This document shows, one piece after another, positions 1-12,672 of a stretch of 64,000 nt of DNA. Location of the stretch: the NCBI GenBank assembly GCA_029448655.1, contig JACCLO010000003.1, positions 4,712,001-4,776,000 on the forward strand. The letters run 5' to 3'. Within the stretch, counting starts at the first letter, position 1; the number at the start of each line of letters is the position of its first letter. This stretch comes from Wolfiporia cocos (taxonomy: Eukaryota > Basidiomycota > Agaricomycetes > Polyporales > Phaeolaceae). The notes beneath the pieces are model-generated. The model worked only from the letters and a program-made list of their open reading frames with translations. It made no database searches and had not been told where the DNA came from. The translations under genes were made by a program, and so were the position numbers.

Positions 1-2985
1 AGGAGCGCTGAATGGCGGACAAACCCTAGCGGCTGCGGCCGCGAAATTATGCTTCGAGACGTGGCAGTGCTATCACGCGTTCCGCAGGACACCGATCACC
101 TCTAGGGCGCCGTGCACATAATGGCGGCCTGATAGGTGAAATCGGGCGGAAGCTGCGAGTAAGGTCGGCGGGGGCAGGCGCATAGCAATTGCAATTATAC
201 ACAGAGTGCGAGGCGAGGTTGTTCGCTGTGCAGAAGAGCGGTGGCCAGCCGGTTCATCGCTGGACCGGATGCGTTTGAGCGAATGCACACTCGCAACGCG
301 ACTCCCGTGTCCGTTTGCCTTCCCTGAGCCCACGACAACTCATCTCCGTCTGTCCTTAAGCCTCCAGAACAGCAGAACCGTCGTATCTCCCAGGCAATCA
401 TGGTTTAGTCTCAAGCCGCTGTCCAGATTCAGCAGCCCACTCCACGTACCCCGTGCACAAACGCATACGTTAAGCCCGGACGGCAGCCTGTATCCACAAC
501 GATCGCAGCGCCATAATGACGTTGCACAGCCTGGCCAATCGCGAACAAGGGCGAGCAGACTTAAGAGTCAGCCAGGCGGTTATTGAAATGCTGCGACTGA
601 GGATGAGATCCGCAGGTTCCGGATTGCAATATGGCCCGTGCCGCGTGAGCTCGACAACGCGGACGCGGAGTTTGTGGGTCCCGAGATACCGCGGCTGCGC
701 CACTGGTGTCGCTGGCCTCGGGCGTAGTATCCAGCGAACGGAGCGATCGGTACGCATTACACACCCGGATGCTCTTCTGAGGCGGACAATGGCCGCTCTA
801 CAAAGGCTGCAGGGCTGCGCAGCTGGGTCTAGACGGGAGCGAAGTGCATGCATCAGGACGCGCGGACGAGCCAGGCAAATACCTCAACTCGCCTTTGGTG
901 AGACCCCCTCACATTTCCGGCGAGCTCGTCGCCGACACACGCAACGTATACCGTGCCGATGCTATTTTGCGTTCCTGTATCCTCGCGAAGCTTATGCGCC
1001 TCACCTGATGAATCGTAGATTCGCAATATAGGGAGCGGGCACGCACTGGTGTAAACAAGCCCACATAGCCCCCCGCAACTTTGTCACTGGCCCATCATCG
1101 ACCGAGTGCGCCGCTGATCGCTGTCGGAGATGGCTGAAACCGCTACCTGCTGGGAAGGGTAAGCGGGGGTTGTTGGCTGGCAACGTACGAGGGACGGCGT
1201 GCGCAACATCTTGCGGCGTATCACTGTACCTTGGAGGGCGTCGTTGGCTTCCAGACACTTGGTCGGTGCAGCCAGCGCCACAACTTGACAGCGACAGCGG
1301 GGATGGTCAGCCTGCACAAACACGGGCGGAGCTCAGCGTCGAACAAGATCGTTGTTCCACTGTGAGTGCCCTGGTAACGCGGGAGTAACGCGGGATTATC
1401 CATCCAGGGAACGTGAAGGATAATGTTGAAGTGTGCCACTGGCCTGGCAGAAGGGGCGCCGAGATCCTGTGGCTATGCTGCCTGGGTTGGAACGACGAAC
1501 AAAATGTACCTGTTTACTGGCAGGCAGAGGTGCTTACTTGCGGACAGACCTGCTCGTCTGGCATTTGAAAATCCCTATCCAAGCAACACCGCGCTGGTAT
1601 GTCTCTTACCTCTCGGTCCGCACGGGTGCCGCGCATGGCGACGCAGCTGTCGACATGTGAGCAGGCAGCGAACTCTGGTAGCCTTGTCGATACAGGAGGT
1701 GGGCAGCAGTATCGGCTGGGCCCTGGTGTGCACACTGGCACTGATAGCGCTCGCCCTCAGATTGCGGTCGAATTCCAGCCGCACTTGGCTTACTCCTGGG
1801 GTGAAAGTACATGCAGCGGTCGGAAAAGTCTATATTGAACGCCTTGTACGGACCGACACAGGACGACTTACGTATCGAACGGACTCGGAGCCATGGGCAT
1901 TGCGCGAACAGTGATCCCATGACCTCGACAACTCCAGTCGCAGGGTGGTATTCCCAACTCCGAGCCGGCAGGGCACTGCCCGCGCTCATGATGGACTGCG
2001 GCTGAGGGCGTGTGCTCAAGGCTGAGGATTTGGCAGTGTGCAGCGGCTCTTCGCTGGCATGGCTGGCGGGGAAGGCCAAACCGCCTGCGGCTGCGTAGGT
2101 GGGAGCGTGCGACAGTAGAGCGAGACGTGGGGCATCGACTGCGGCGAGCGCGAGGCTGGGTGCGGCGTGCAGACTGCAGTGGACGGCGCTGAGACTGTGC
2201 GACAGATGCGAGCAGAGCGCGAACAGCACCGCCATGGACGGAGGACGGGAGACCAATAATCCGTGGAGGGTTATTGTGCCACCGCTGGTTGACGAGCCAG
2301 ATTTCCGGGAAGGCGGGCATAGGCCAGCCAGACTGTCGGGAGTGCGCGTGGGGATCAGCTCAGCCACCGCCCTCCGCGATCAGCCTGCTCGACGCAGGCC
2401 GACATCCTTGCCCGTCGCGAGCCGTTGCCCGCCCCCGCCCCCGCACCCTCCCCAACAGTCCTCTTTAATTCCACGACAGCCCACATGGGCAGCGTCGTCC
2501 TGCGCCACAACAATCCTCCGCTTTCTCCGCCGCCACGCTGCTCAGCTCCGACTCGCATGTCCCCCCGCGCGTTCTCTCCCCTCCGCGCCCCTGTGGACCT
2601 CATTCGTGCACCGAAGGATGCCACGCTGACCGAGGCCGGCCGGGCCTCGCTGTTGGCGTGCCCTTGGAGAGCACGGTCCACTCGTGGGAGCCATCCTTTC
2701 CCTCACCTCACGCGGCACCACTCGAGCCCGCTCGCCGTGCGTACTGCGCCCCCCGTGAGCGCGTGCACCCGCCACCGTCCTCATCGTTCGCAAAAAAAAC
2801 AAAAACAGCGCGTGTGTGCCGTGCGCCGCCCGTAAGCACAATGCCCCGTGGCAGGATGCAATCCTCGCAGCTCCTGCCGAACAATGTCCCGCGTCGGTCT
2901 ACATACAAATCCACGGATCCGCTCCATTCTTCAACCGCTACTATTTGTCATGTACGCGATACCAGATTTCAGCAAGAAAACAGGA
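1..2985. other. no recognised gene
   Basis: Open frames of up to about 250 codons occur on both strands, including a minus frame at 1606-2367, but none shows a recognisable domain and they overlap one another. From about 2430 to 2790 the plus strand is very rich in C and T, ending in an A-rich run near 2790. This could be the control region of an unseen gene, but no start or splice pattern supports one. Confidence 0.5.
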
Positions 2986-3414
2986 TCATTCACTCTCTCC
3001 ATCGTCCTCGTCCTCGCTTTTCGAATCACGCGGCCTTCGATTCAAATAGACACCATAGATATCCTCTTCCTCCTCCTCCTCGTCGCTGCTGTAGATAATT
3101 TCACCCATGCACGGAGGGCACGCTTCCACGCGCACGTCGACGACGAACGCCCGCGACGGGGTCTTCCTGGAAGCGCCGTCAACGATGTGAGCTGCAAGTA
3201 AGGAAACGGCTTGCTTCTCGTAGCACTCGCGTGCGCAGCCGTGCTCCCCCGTAAGATGCGCGCCGCTCTTCCTGCAGTGTTGGTCCCCGCAGTCGACCTG
3301 TGCATGCCTCAGCGCCGCGCCACCCCCGTTCGACACGCTGCTCACCGGGGCCTTGTCGATGACGACCTGGTGCGTGCAGCTGTATTCGCGGACGTGGACG
3401 ATGAAGTGGCACAT
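2986..3414 (-). CDS. small Cys-rich protein, copy A of a three-copy family
   Basis: I do not recognise a named function. The predicted protein is 126 aa from two exons (3414-3346 and 3297-2986). The 48-nt intron is in frame, so the unspliced reading is also open. Exon 1 is exactly 23 codons, starts MCHFIVHV and has the spacing Cys-X2-His-Gln near its end. Exon 2 starts VDCGDQHC and carries further Cys and His residues, then a block VDVRVEACPPC, and ends in a long acidic tail with a run of six Glu. The Cys/His pattern suggests a zinc-binding or disulphide-rich fold, which is inference. Copies B (27940) and C (38639) share exon 1 length, splice phase and motif order. This copy lacks the second intron found in B and C. 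A TATATA match lies about 40 nt upstream of the start (3455-3460). Confidence 0.7.
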   Translation of the reverse strand: MCHFIVHVREYSCTHQVVIDKAPVSSVSNGGGAALRHAQVDCGDQHCRKSGAHLTGEHGCARECYEKQAVSLLAAHIVDGASRKTPSRAFVVDVRVEACPPCMGEIIYSSDEEEEEEDIYGVYLNRRPRDSKSEDEDDGESE

Positions 3415-5230
3415 GGTGTTCTGCTTCAGACAGTGGGCGGCTGCGGAGGCTCCGTATATACTGTCGCGCGTGCTCTTTTGTAAAGCAGCCCGGACTGAAC
3501 ATAGTGCGAGCCATGCTCCCGGGCGGCCTGTAGCCACGCTCGCTGAAGCTCCCCGAGCCAGGCCCATACATACTCCCGATGCCGCTCCATGCGCCTGTGC
3601 TCCCAGCCAGTCTCAGCCCGGCTTCAGTGCTTCCCTGCTGGCGGGGGCTCTAAACTGATCAATATGAACGTGCGGCTGCCCGGACACGCCTCGGTCGTGC
3701 CGCAGAGCTGATCGGAACATGCGTCGTTCTCGACGCCGTCCAGAGGGCGACGGCGGCGGCTGGCGTGGATCGTCTCGCCGGTACACACTCTGCGGGGCGC
3801 TCGAAGCCTGCCCGCGCCGTCCGTACGGTGCACATCCAGGCGTCCCGGTACATGTGCGCGCTGACATGCGGCTTGTGCAGAAGCCTTCCCAATCGCTCGC
3901 GCTTCAGAGATAGCTGATGGCGAAGGCTGTCCTGGGGCCTTCCGGGAAGGTACCAGTACGTGCCATCGTCGCATCGATACCAGGATTCATGAAAGCGGCC
4001 CAGTTCGATCGACCCCGTTGATCCTCGCAGCTTGATGCGCAGCGCATCTAGACATAAGGCACGTGTTCGGTGTTGTGCGTGTCAGGCAATGTGGCACTCT
4101 AGACGGCCCGAAGCATGGAGGGAGCTTCGCCATTGCACGCTACTATGAGCGATGCATTCTTGGCAAGGGGCCATGCCGTTTCTCTGTGGCGCTTGTGACA
4201 CGGCGAGGATTCGGATCCTGGGCTTCTGGTGACAGTGTGATCAGACCGTTCCGCTGCGGTATCAATGAAGGATTACACTGGAATATAAACGTGGGATCCC
4301 TTGCCACGTTCACGGGCAGTCATCGGCATCGAAATTGGATGCACGCCGAGCGGCAGTGGTGCGACACGTATCCACCGATACGTATTGATACTCGCAAGTA
4401 TTTCGACAGGATCATAGGGCGTTCATGACGGCTGCAGATTCGCAAGCTAATTAGAATTATGAAGTCAAATACTTGAGTTCCTCTACCAAAGAAGGTGTGT
4501 CTTGGATGAAGCATAGCGTCGCTGAACAGGCGCACCCATCTCGTGGAGTGGCAATGGCGCCACATCCCTCGTTCCAGTAAACATTATTTTACGTCAGAGG
4601 AGGAGGAGTCAAAACCGTCATTTTCGGGTCGCCCCTAATGCGAGAGATCACAGTCATACCAATTCATGGACAACAGTCCACTTTGGGCTGGAAATGGCCT
4701 CCTCGGAGTGGCACATCCCGTCTGGAAGCGCTCGCACGGTTACCGGTCCGCGCCCTTGATTCGTGGCGATTATAACGATCGACGACGACAGGGAACATCT
4801 ATGTTGTATGGGCTAGATCTGGATTGCTTATATGGGCTTGGATATGGAATTTGCGGAAACTTATGTACGTACGACGCGCCAGCTTGCGATCTCGATCTGC
4901 CCTGCCTGGACATTGATGGCTTCCGAATCGTCCCTCGATCGATCCTTTCGCGTGGATTGCAATGTACCGCGGAGACATGGCAGGCACACATGCAGTCTCT
5001 TTACGTAACCCTCCATTTCACTGATAGTCCCCGCGTCTTATGATGCGCGACGATGCTGGCGACCCGTGGAAAACATATAGCACCACTCAATTAAAATGCT
5101 CTGTCGCGTCTCAACCTTGTACGTAATGATTCAGCAGTACTAGCTCCGGACCCGAGACATAACCGTGTGTCTTGAACAAACAGAGAACAAGATTGAGCAC
5201 ACACCCACTTGCATCCGTGCGGGACCTCTT
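3415..5230. other. no recognised gene
   Basis: Several frames of 80-125 codons exist, for example plus 4063-4428 and 4666-5043 and minus 3624-3974. None has a recognisable motif, and splice joins extending them could not be found. The first 150 bases are probably the promoter of the Cys-rich gene at 3414. Confidence 0.45.
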
Positions 5231-7164
5231 TCACTCCAAGATGAGGTCCGCATCCTCATCATCATCCAGAGGAATGAACCGCTTCCCTTCCTTCGCCTGG
5301 GATATAAACGTCTTCAGTGATGCCAACTCGCACAAACAGACCCGCGCACGTACGGCGGATGGCAGATCAAGCAACGCGCGTCTGTCCTTGATGGTCATCG
5401 CCTTGCCGGAGGCCGGCGTTGCGTTTGCTGAGAGGGCGGCAGGAGTAACGTGCGTCGCCACGAGCGTCACGGGCATCCCTTCGTTCCGCAACCCCAGAGG
5501 ATCGGCGGACTTGTGCACATCCCGCGGAGTCTGGTGCGTGAGAAGCCTGCCTATCCGGGTTGTAGGACTACCGCGACTGGGTGATTGGACCCATCGTGCA
5601 GATCTAGGGGTTGCGGCGACATGGCTCCCGGTGAGGCTCGACAAGGGAGAGCTACTGTCAGTATGAGCGCGTATACCCGTAATAGAGCTCGACGATTTTT
5701 CGCCCCAGTCGGTTGGATTCTTGTCCAGGGATGGATGCTGTGCATTTTGGAGAAACGAGCTTTGAGACAGTGTACTAGTGGACGATGTTATAGATATGTT
5801 TTTTGGAGTTTCTTGAGCACGGAGATATGCGGCATTGCGGGCAGGATCGGAGACAGCACTCGAGGCAGGCGAAGCATTGCGATGGCTCGGGGTCTTGTAC
5901 GTGCGGGGATCGGCACCAGAGATTTTCTGTCGCTTCTGTCGAGAAGCGGAGTGAGCGACGGGAGTCTGAGCAGCATTGCTAAGCAAAGGCACATCAGTGA
6001 ATGGTAATCGCTGAGGAGTTCGCAGAGGAGTCTGGTGGATGGGCCTAGAGCCTTGATGAGACACGGAAGGAACCACGGCACCCAGTTGGTACTCCGATAG
6101 ACCAGTCACAGATAGCTGAGACGCTGCATTACGTCCAGGGAACGCTGGGCCAACTAAGTGGGTCTGAAGGCCTATCGTAGGTATCGGAGAGATTGAGGTG
6201 CACGAAGTAAGTTCTGGGGTTATCAATTTACGCTTCTTTCCCGATGTCTCAGGTATAGCAGAGAGATCCGGCGAAGACGGTGCAACAGACGCAGAGCTAG
6301 ATACGACATGAGAAGCGTCGCTCGGCACGTGTGGCACCCGTGTGTGTAGCACCGTTGGGGCGGCACCGATAGATTTTTGAGCCTCACGGATGCTTTCCTT
6401 AACCTGGTTCTTGGCGTTCTCGATGTGCACAGGCACGGCTTGCAAGAGCGGAAGCAATGGTGTGAGAGCAGAAATCAGCTTTCCATGCTGGTCTTGGATT
6501 GTTTGCAGCAATTGTGATTGGGTTTGGGCGAGCTACCCGGAAGCATTACGTCAGAGGACAAAGCAATGCATGTGGCAGCTCCAAACCATCTGCAGCATGT
6601 CTATCCTCTTGTCGAGCGTCTCGAGTCTCCGATCTACAGCGACGAGTTCCGCGTGGATTTCATCCACTCTCGACACTTGCGCGGGGCTTCCTACCGCCTT
6701 TTGTATCTCGCGCTGGCATCTGTTTACTGTCGTCATATTGAATATACATCACGGAAAAACAAGGTAGTTCGGAGAGTTGGCTAGGTGTATGCGCATAAAC
6801 GCTTACCGAGGTCAACAGTTTCGTCAACCATCCTCTCACGATCCTGTTGGAACAGCTTTTGCACTGTCATGATCTCTCGCCTGCTCTGGTCTACGCCACC
6901 AGTTAATGCGTCTACGCGACTAGAGAACTTTTCCAGAGTCGCCTGCGTATCGTGCAACAGCACACGAAGTGACGTCCCAGCCTTGTCCATAGGAGAAATA
7001 GGCGCGAGGGAGCTAGCAGAGCTGCCCTGACTTGTACGCTGGATAGACGATGCAGAGCTCCCTTTCGTCAGAAGATGACCCCAGAGTACGGAAGACGCGG
7101 TTGTTCTGGACTTTGATCCTGACGTTTGAGTAGAAGAGCCAAAATCATGAGAAACCCCTTCCAT
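5231..7164 (-). CDS. Ser/Thr-rich coiled-coil protein, unassigned
   Basis: Three exons join in phase: 7164-6807, 6726-6587 and 6532-5231, giving 599 aa. A start five codons upstream at 7179 is also possible. The first third is Ser-rich, followed by a predicted helical coiled coil across the exon 1-2-3 junctions (runs of heptad-like Leu/Val/Ile such as RRLETLDKRIDML). The middle is low-complexity, rich in Ser, Thr and Pro with many S/T-P sites, and the C-terminus is acidic. The second intron uses a GTTTGG donor, which is weak but the only one that keeps phase. It is divergent from NNF1 with about 140 bp between start codons. The layout of a short coiled coil plus a long disordered tail with S/T-P sites resembles chromosome-axis or kinetochore scaffold proteins such as Mer2/IHO1, but I see no decisive motif and leave it unnamed. 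Confidence 0.75.
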
Positions 7165-7302
7165 GTTGAAGCTGAACAAAGTCGGGGGATGTGGTCACTG
7201 AGATTCCACAAGCCTCGAGGGTGGCTCCAGCGCCACAAGCGCGTGAACTCCGATGAGACTCATGTCGCGCGGTTTTCAAACCCCGCCACGCGTCTCTTGA
7301 CC
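7165..7302. promoter_or_regulatory. divergent promoter of the coiled-coil gene and NNF1
   Basis: Only about 138 bp separate the two start codons, so regulatory sites must be shared. An ACGCGT hexamer (MluI cell-cycle box consensus, bound by MBF in yeasts) lies at 7288-7293, ten bases before the NNF1 start. Its role here is inference. Confidence 0.5.
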
Positions 7303-8131
7303 ATGGCCTCCGAACCGAGCGCGTCGAGCCAGCCACCCAGCAAGCGATGGACCTCCTTCCATTCCGCGCTTCATCTTGCAATACAGCGTTCATCAAGCAA
7401 ATGGACGTGAGTGCGACTGTATAAACCCTGTCAGTCGATGCTGACTGTGACGTAAGATATCAAGACTTCACCGAATGTTTCTCGCAATGGTGCGAGGAGC
7501 AGCCTGAGAACGCGCCCAGAATATTCTCCACCATATCCAGACATATGGAGGATTTGATTACGGTAAGTGCTACTGTACTGCTCTGCATACTGTGATACTG
7601 ACGTCCCGTGTAGAAGAACTGTGAGCAGCTCTTGGAGCAATTCAACGTGAGGGAGAACCTGGACAACTTGCACGCTGTCGTCACCGAAGCTCGTGCAAGG
7701 AAGCAGAGTGCGTATAGCGGGAAGGATGTATGGAAGGAGAACCTGCAACCTGCTGAGGCGGTGCGAGCGCGCACAATACCTCTGCTGGAGCAGGAGCGAG
7801 ATCGTTTGCGCGCCGAACTAGCGAAGGTGAGCAGGTGATGAACGTGCTGCGAAATTCGCTGCTTACGGAGAGAAGTTCGATGCGGACAACTTAGAACTAC
7901 AAGGGAAGATGCAAGCTAATGTCCAGAAGCGAGAGGAAGTGGATGCTGAGACTTCGCGGTTGCTAGATACTTTGGATGAAGTAAGCTTTCACTACTGGTA
8001 TATGCTGCATCGACATTGACTGCTTCAATGACCTAAAGATACTTGCAAAATGGAGCCAGCTTCCCATGGAAGAAATTCAGTCATGGGCGGTGGAAAGCGC
8101 GGAATCTATCAATACCAGTGCGCCTCCATGA
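7303..8131 (+). CDS. NNF1: kinetochore MIND/Mis12 complex subunit Nnf1
   Basis: Five exons join in phase: 7303-7406, 7457-7562, 7614-7826, 7873-7980 and 8039-8131, giving 207 aa. Nnf1 (PMF1 in animals) is one of four subunits of the Mis12/MIND complex, which links centromeric chromatin to the Ndc80 complex in the kinetochore. The protein shows the expected family pattern: an N-terminal helical block starting KRWTSFHSALHLA, the central stretch FNVRENLDNLHAVVTEA followed by a Trp-Glu-Asn-Leu motif, then a coiled coil around LEQERDRLRAELAK, and a C-terminal block WSQLPMEEIQSWA. Length is normal for the family. The start has a good context (accATGG). All introns are 46-58 nt. It is the closest neighbour of a divergent coiled-coil gene. 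Confidence 0.9.
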
Positions 8132-10680
8132 CTCCGTGCGGCCTGGACGCGCCGCTATATTGGATACCCGTTTTGTGCGTTATGATGTATTGCCGATGTA
8201 TAACCTTTATGATGTCTGCCCCTGCTTGTCGTATTCGCCATCCGACATATGCATATCAGGACGTGCTAGCGGCATTCTGCAAGAATACCTACCTTGTGCG
8301 ATGGGCCTCTCGTTTATAGGCGCACTGCTCAGTATCTACCAGAGGCTGCGGCACATCGTTCCAGCAAGGACAGTGACATGCCGCAGTACACAGAATACTG
8401 TCAAAATCAATTGACAAGTATCCTTGTGCGATCGTTTGACATAAAAAGCAGATCACTGTAGAAATGCGATTGTGTTCAATTGATGCTTTGACATGTCTTG
8501 ACTAGGTTGGTACCGTTTATAATAAGTATCAGTTCCACATGTCACATATCATGTCTCTTATGGACTCATGGAGTAACCTCTCAACAGCACCCGACTTGAT
8601 AGACTCTGTAGGCACCCTTTAGGATGGCTCGTATCAAGCTCACATACCCAACTCCTCCTATAGAGTCGTTTCGCAACAGAAACACTGTACATTCCCGTTG
8701 CCACTGGTCATGCTGTACTATCGCACCATAGCGAGCAGATTTTTTCATATCGCTTTCGCAGAGACTTGCCGTCTAAACTCTATAGTCTCTCCCGCTGGTC
8801 TCCGTTGATCCTCGGCCTTGAATCCATCATCGCATGGTGCGGAGTACTGGCGCGTAGTGCGTGTAAAGGATGCGATCCTCCCGCCAGATTCTCGGACGCA
8901 GACGCTTATGCACACATGATTGTCAGAGGAGCTGCGAGCTCGACTCTGCATCTACACAACTGTATCTCTATCAAAACGAGCATAAACGGGCAATGGGTGC
9001 TTACATGCTGGAGTCCAGGTTGGCCGGGACTTTGGAAGATTGATACATCGAAATATGACGCGCGAAAATATCTGCTCAATGTTTCTCAATTTACAGTCCG
9101 ACGTTGGATCTCGAAGTTATGTCAAATGTCACCTTTTCCGCACGTCATTTTGACCTGAGACAAAATTCTGACCAACCTGACTTATGGTTGATGATAGAGG
9201 TTGCTATGATAGCTGACTATATCGCACGCACAGCACCCTTCTCCCGAGTCCCAGACACTATCTCACTGATACAAGGCGCAACCGTTGATGTGTTCACCAA
9301 CACCCCTGATTCTCATCCCGAAGACGGTACTCGAACGTGTAGAATTATATTGTTAGCTCGCGACGTGCGCTTATAGGCGCTCACGAGTCGGAAGATATGG
9401 TCGGAACTTCAACGCATCAAAACGACATGCAAGGAAAGCGGCATTCAACATTATTTTCGGGAATAACTGTAATGCAATGCATCAGGTCCGTGGTTCAGAG
9501 GACTGTCCGGACGGTTACCGGTTATCCTTGCTTCTAAAAAGTGGCTAGCAGCAAGTCTGCAGACAATGCATTGAGATTGTGTACAGTAATATGCATAAAC
9601 GTCGAATTCGCGTCTGTCGTGCATAGCAAGCATGTCTACATAATTATGGCACTGCCTCGACTCGTGGTGTTACCGGCATTCCTGAGATAATTCCGTGCAT
9701 TGAGTCTGCGTTATATAATCAAGTCGGCAATAATGTTCAGCGACGAAGTTTTTGCTCACGATGCAAGGAGTGTGTTGGCATATACTGCTAGATCGTCACG
9801 ATTGCTAGCTCTTATTACATCAAAAATGAATCAACTCACCAGTGCCCAAGGGGAAGTACAACAGACAAAATGAATGTGAGCCGTAGAGATGGTCCCTGAC
9901 AAACTCCTCGTGGAAGCATATCGAGTAATTCAGCGAGTAAATCTGAGCTCTATGCGTAGTGCCAAAGCACTCACAGCAACGAGTATACCGATCTCTGCTG
10001 CACTGGTTGATGCACTTGATCGTTAAAAAGTGCTGGTGATCGTGCAGACCACGGACTTGAAACATACCACATCAAGATACCACGTTGCAAGGTCAGTGAC
10101 ATTAATTTCGACAGCATACTGTTTGTTCTGTCATGCAGTGTCAAGCGCTGTTCTTGGATACAACGTGATGGCTTACGATCTAAAGCCAGTTTTGAACCCG
10201 TTGAAAGTGCAGCACAATGTTGTCATGATGAACACATCAGTGATGACCAGTCCGGTCAGTTGTATGGACATGGTATACTGATCGACTGATTGTCAGGGAT
10301 TGTCGCGAACGGAAAGGGAGATAAACGTTTGTTACCAGCGTCGAGGTCGTAGATAAGAAGGTCATCATATTGCTCCTATGCCACCTGAGTATACGGTGAT
10401 CTCGGGAATCAACGCAAATTGAAGGAGGGTGCAAGCAATACGAACATTTGAGGGACAAGTTCTATGGTGACAGCCACTCATTCAGAATCGCGCAAATATT
10501 GCAAGAAACAAAAGCACGGACGCAGGCCGAAGACTACAAACTGACAGTGAGACGCCTTTGCACCAACATAAGCCAGGTGTACTCACCAATTCCGATCAAT
10601 GCTGACATCGACTGCAGAGATGCGGAGTACATTTCATTTGTCGTGAGAGCAGCATAGGCCACGTACCCCCAGGATCAGCA

Positions 10681-10929
10681 GTGGCATTCTCCATTGGCTG
10701 CTTTGGAGGACTAAAGGTAGATGAACTGAGCCAGATACCACGAGGTCAAATTCGAGAAAGTCTCACGTTTCCACATATTTTGAAGATAAAACCTAGCAAA
10801 TACGGATATGGTCATGTACTCCTAGACCTGGAGCAAAAGTGGACATACGACTGCACCATGCCAATCACAACAACCTTTGGCAAGAGTGAGCACCGTGTCA
10901 CAGCAAAGGTCAGATGGGTCATACTGTGA
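10681..10929 (+). pseudogene. possible fragment of a tyrosine recombinase (Crypton-like)
   Basis: An 82-codon frame begins with AFSIGCFGGLKVDELSQI, which resembles the box I pattern of tyrosine recombinases (Gly-Leu-Arg-x-x-Glu-Leu), but with Lys instead of the catalytic Arg. It is followed by an Ile/Lys-rich strand and a Gly-Tyr-Gly-His stretch. The frame is closed on both sides, and an upstream frame at 10448-10657 lies in a different phase. Cryptons are tyrosine-recombinase elements known from fungi. The match is short and could be chance. Confidence 0.2.
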
Positions 10930-11851
10930 GAAAATAATCCATCTACACATAGATCGTGTCAGTTGGTCCCCAAAATGACCGTACGCCACCTCGAGGAGAA
11001 CATTGCCACAGCTCACTGCAATTAATCTGCGCGCCCCCATATTCATGAACCAAAGAATCAGGAAAAAGCGAACATCACACCTCATGTAGTGACTGAAGCT
11101 TATGAAAAGGTCTGGTTGCATGTGTCCTTCCGAAAAAATGGCCCAAGCAAGCTGAGGAGCGGCGCTAAGCCATAGTCATCAGATCTGTGTCCTCTACCTC
11201 TTACAGCAACTTGGAGACACTGATTCGCAGTGTCCAAAATCCTGAAAGGTACCACAGTATTCTTAATGCGTCACATGTCGTTCAGGCTTTGAATACCTCA
11301 GTATTACGACCTAACACGTTGTTAGCTCATGCACAAATCCATTCATAGAGAACGACTCACGAGAATATAGAGAGCACGGTGGTCTTTATAATGAGTAAAG
11401 TAGAAAGCGGTTTGTGCGAGACTAATACCGTGCAATCTACGTGATTTAGTCAGTATGGCATCTTGATATGAACTTGAAACGTGGCTACATACGCGGTAGA
11501 AATTAGGATGCCACTGAAAGCAAGATACGAATCGGTATCCAAGTGATTGAGCTCGCTCATCGATGGCTGTAGTTGCGAGAATGGTGGCTCAGGTGGGCCA
11601 TTGTCGAATCCCTTAAGTACTTGAGGGCCGTGCAGTCACCACTTCCCATGCATATGCTGATGCAAATGATTGAGATCAAACCTTGCTCCCTCAAGATCCA
11701 CATAAGTACCGTGGATAGACCTTACCTGGAATGAAGCGTGTGATCCAGCTAACAGTGATGCAATTCCTTTATGACTAGGGTCAAGGGTCAAAGGGTCAGC
11801 GCGACACAAGTATCGTCCTTGCAATTGCAATCGCTCGGCGACCATCACATC

Positions 11852-12672
11852 TATCCGGACCAATCCGATCAAACCCTTGCTTCTATTAAAACCACTACTA
11901 TCACTGGCCCACATATGCAATCGCAACAGCAATGCAATTTCGCCTCTAGTTCCCCTCCTTCGAATTCAAAAATTATGAATGTTTGTACACTATGACTATA
12001 TGACAATCTGCATGATCTTGTCAAATCAGATTATTAAAAACTCTAGTAGATGAAGAGGAAAAAATGAACAATGTCAATCAGAGTTATTGATGGACTTCGG
12101 CTCAGCCTTCACCTTGACGAAATCCTTCCAAAATAACAACACGTCGTCTAAATATACTTGAGGCTTAACATGTAATTTTCCGAGGGGAAATATGCATTGT
12201 GTCAATATAGAGAGGCAGATTGCAGTCAAAGTGTGACATCAGCCACATCCTCAGTCGGCAAATCTGAACTCAGCCTCTGATGCCTGCTGGCTTAGTGGTT
12301 GCAATGCACCGATGGCGTCATGCCGTTTGATGCCGCGCGTTCGGCAATTTGGCGATCGTGACTGATGGCGTGACTGATGCTCGGAGAAAAGTTGCATTGC
12401 TGTTGCGATGCTTTACGGGCTTCGGTATCATGCAGCATGCACTTTCGGAGGTTCGGTAAAATACATAGCTATCATTTAAAAAAATCCCGAGGGATTTGGG
12501 CTTGGTTTCATGAAGATAGAGGCAAAACTCGGCGGGACATGCGAAAAAGTTGCATATGTGGGCCAGTGATAGTATATCATGAACCTCATCAACATGCATC
12601 CGGACCAACCCGATCAAACCCTTGCTTCTATTCTCATTAAAACCACTATATCATGAACCTCATCAACATGCC
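11852..12672. repeat. rearranged dispersed repeat
   Basis: A block near 11855-11945 contains, in order, CGGACCAATCCGATCAAACC, a TTGCTTCTATT stretch, CACTGGCCCACATATGCAAT and CGCAACAGCAATGCAA. The same segments recur at 12393-12672 but reordered and partly inverted. There the rearranged segment is flanked by two direct copies of TATATCATGAACCTCATCAA (starting at about 12575 and 12650). This pattern suggests nested or recombined copies of a mobile element. No coding capacity remains. Confidence 0.5.

Noticed and set aside
516..1031. 171-codon plus-strand frame
   Set aside because: Arg-rich with no domain; looks like a GC-driven chance frame mirrored by a minus frame at 470-853.
1606..2367. 253-codon minus-strand frame at the left end
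   Set aside because: No motif, very Ala/Ser/Pro/His-rich, and overlaps equally long plus frames in GC-rich DNA. Such frames arise by chance where stop codons are rare.
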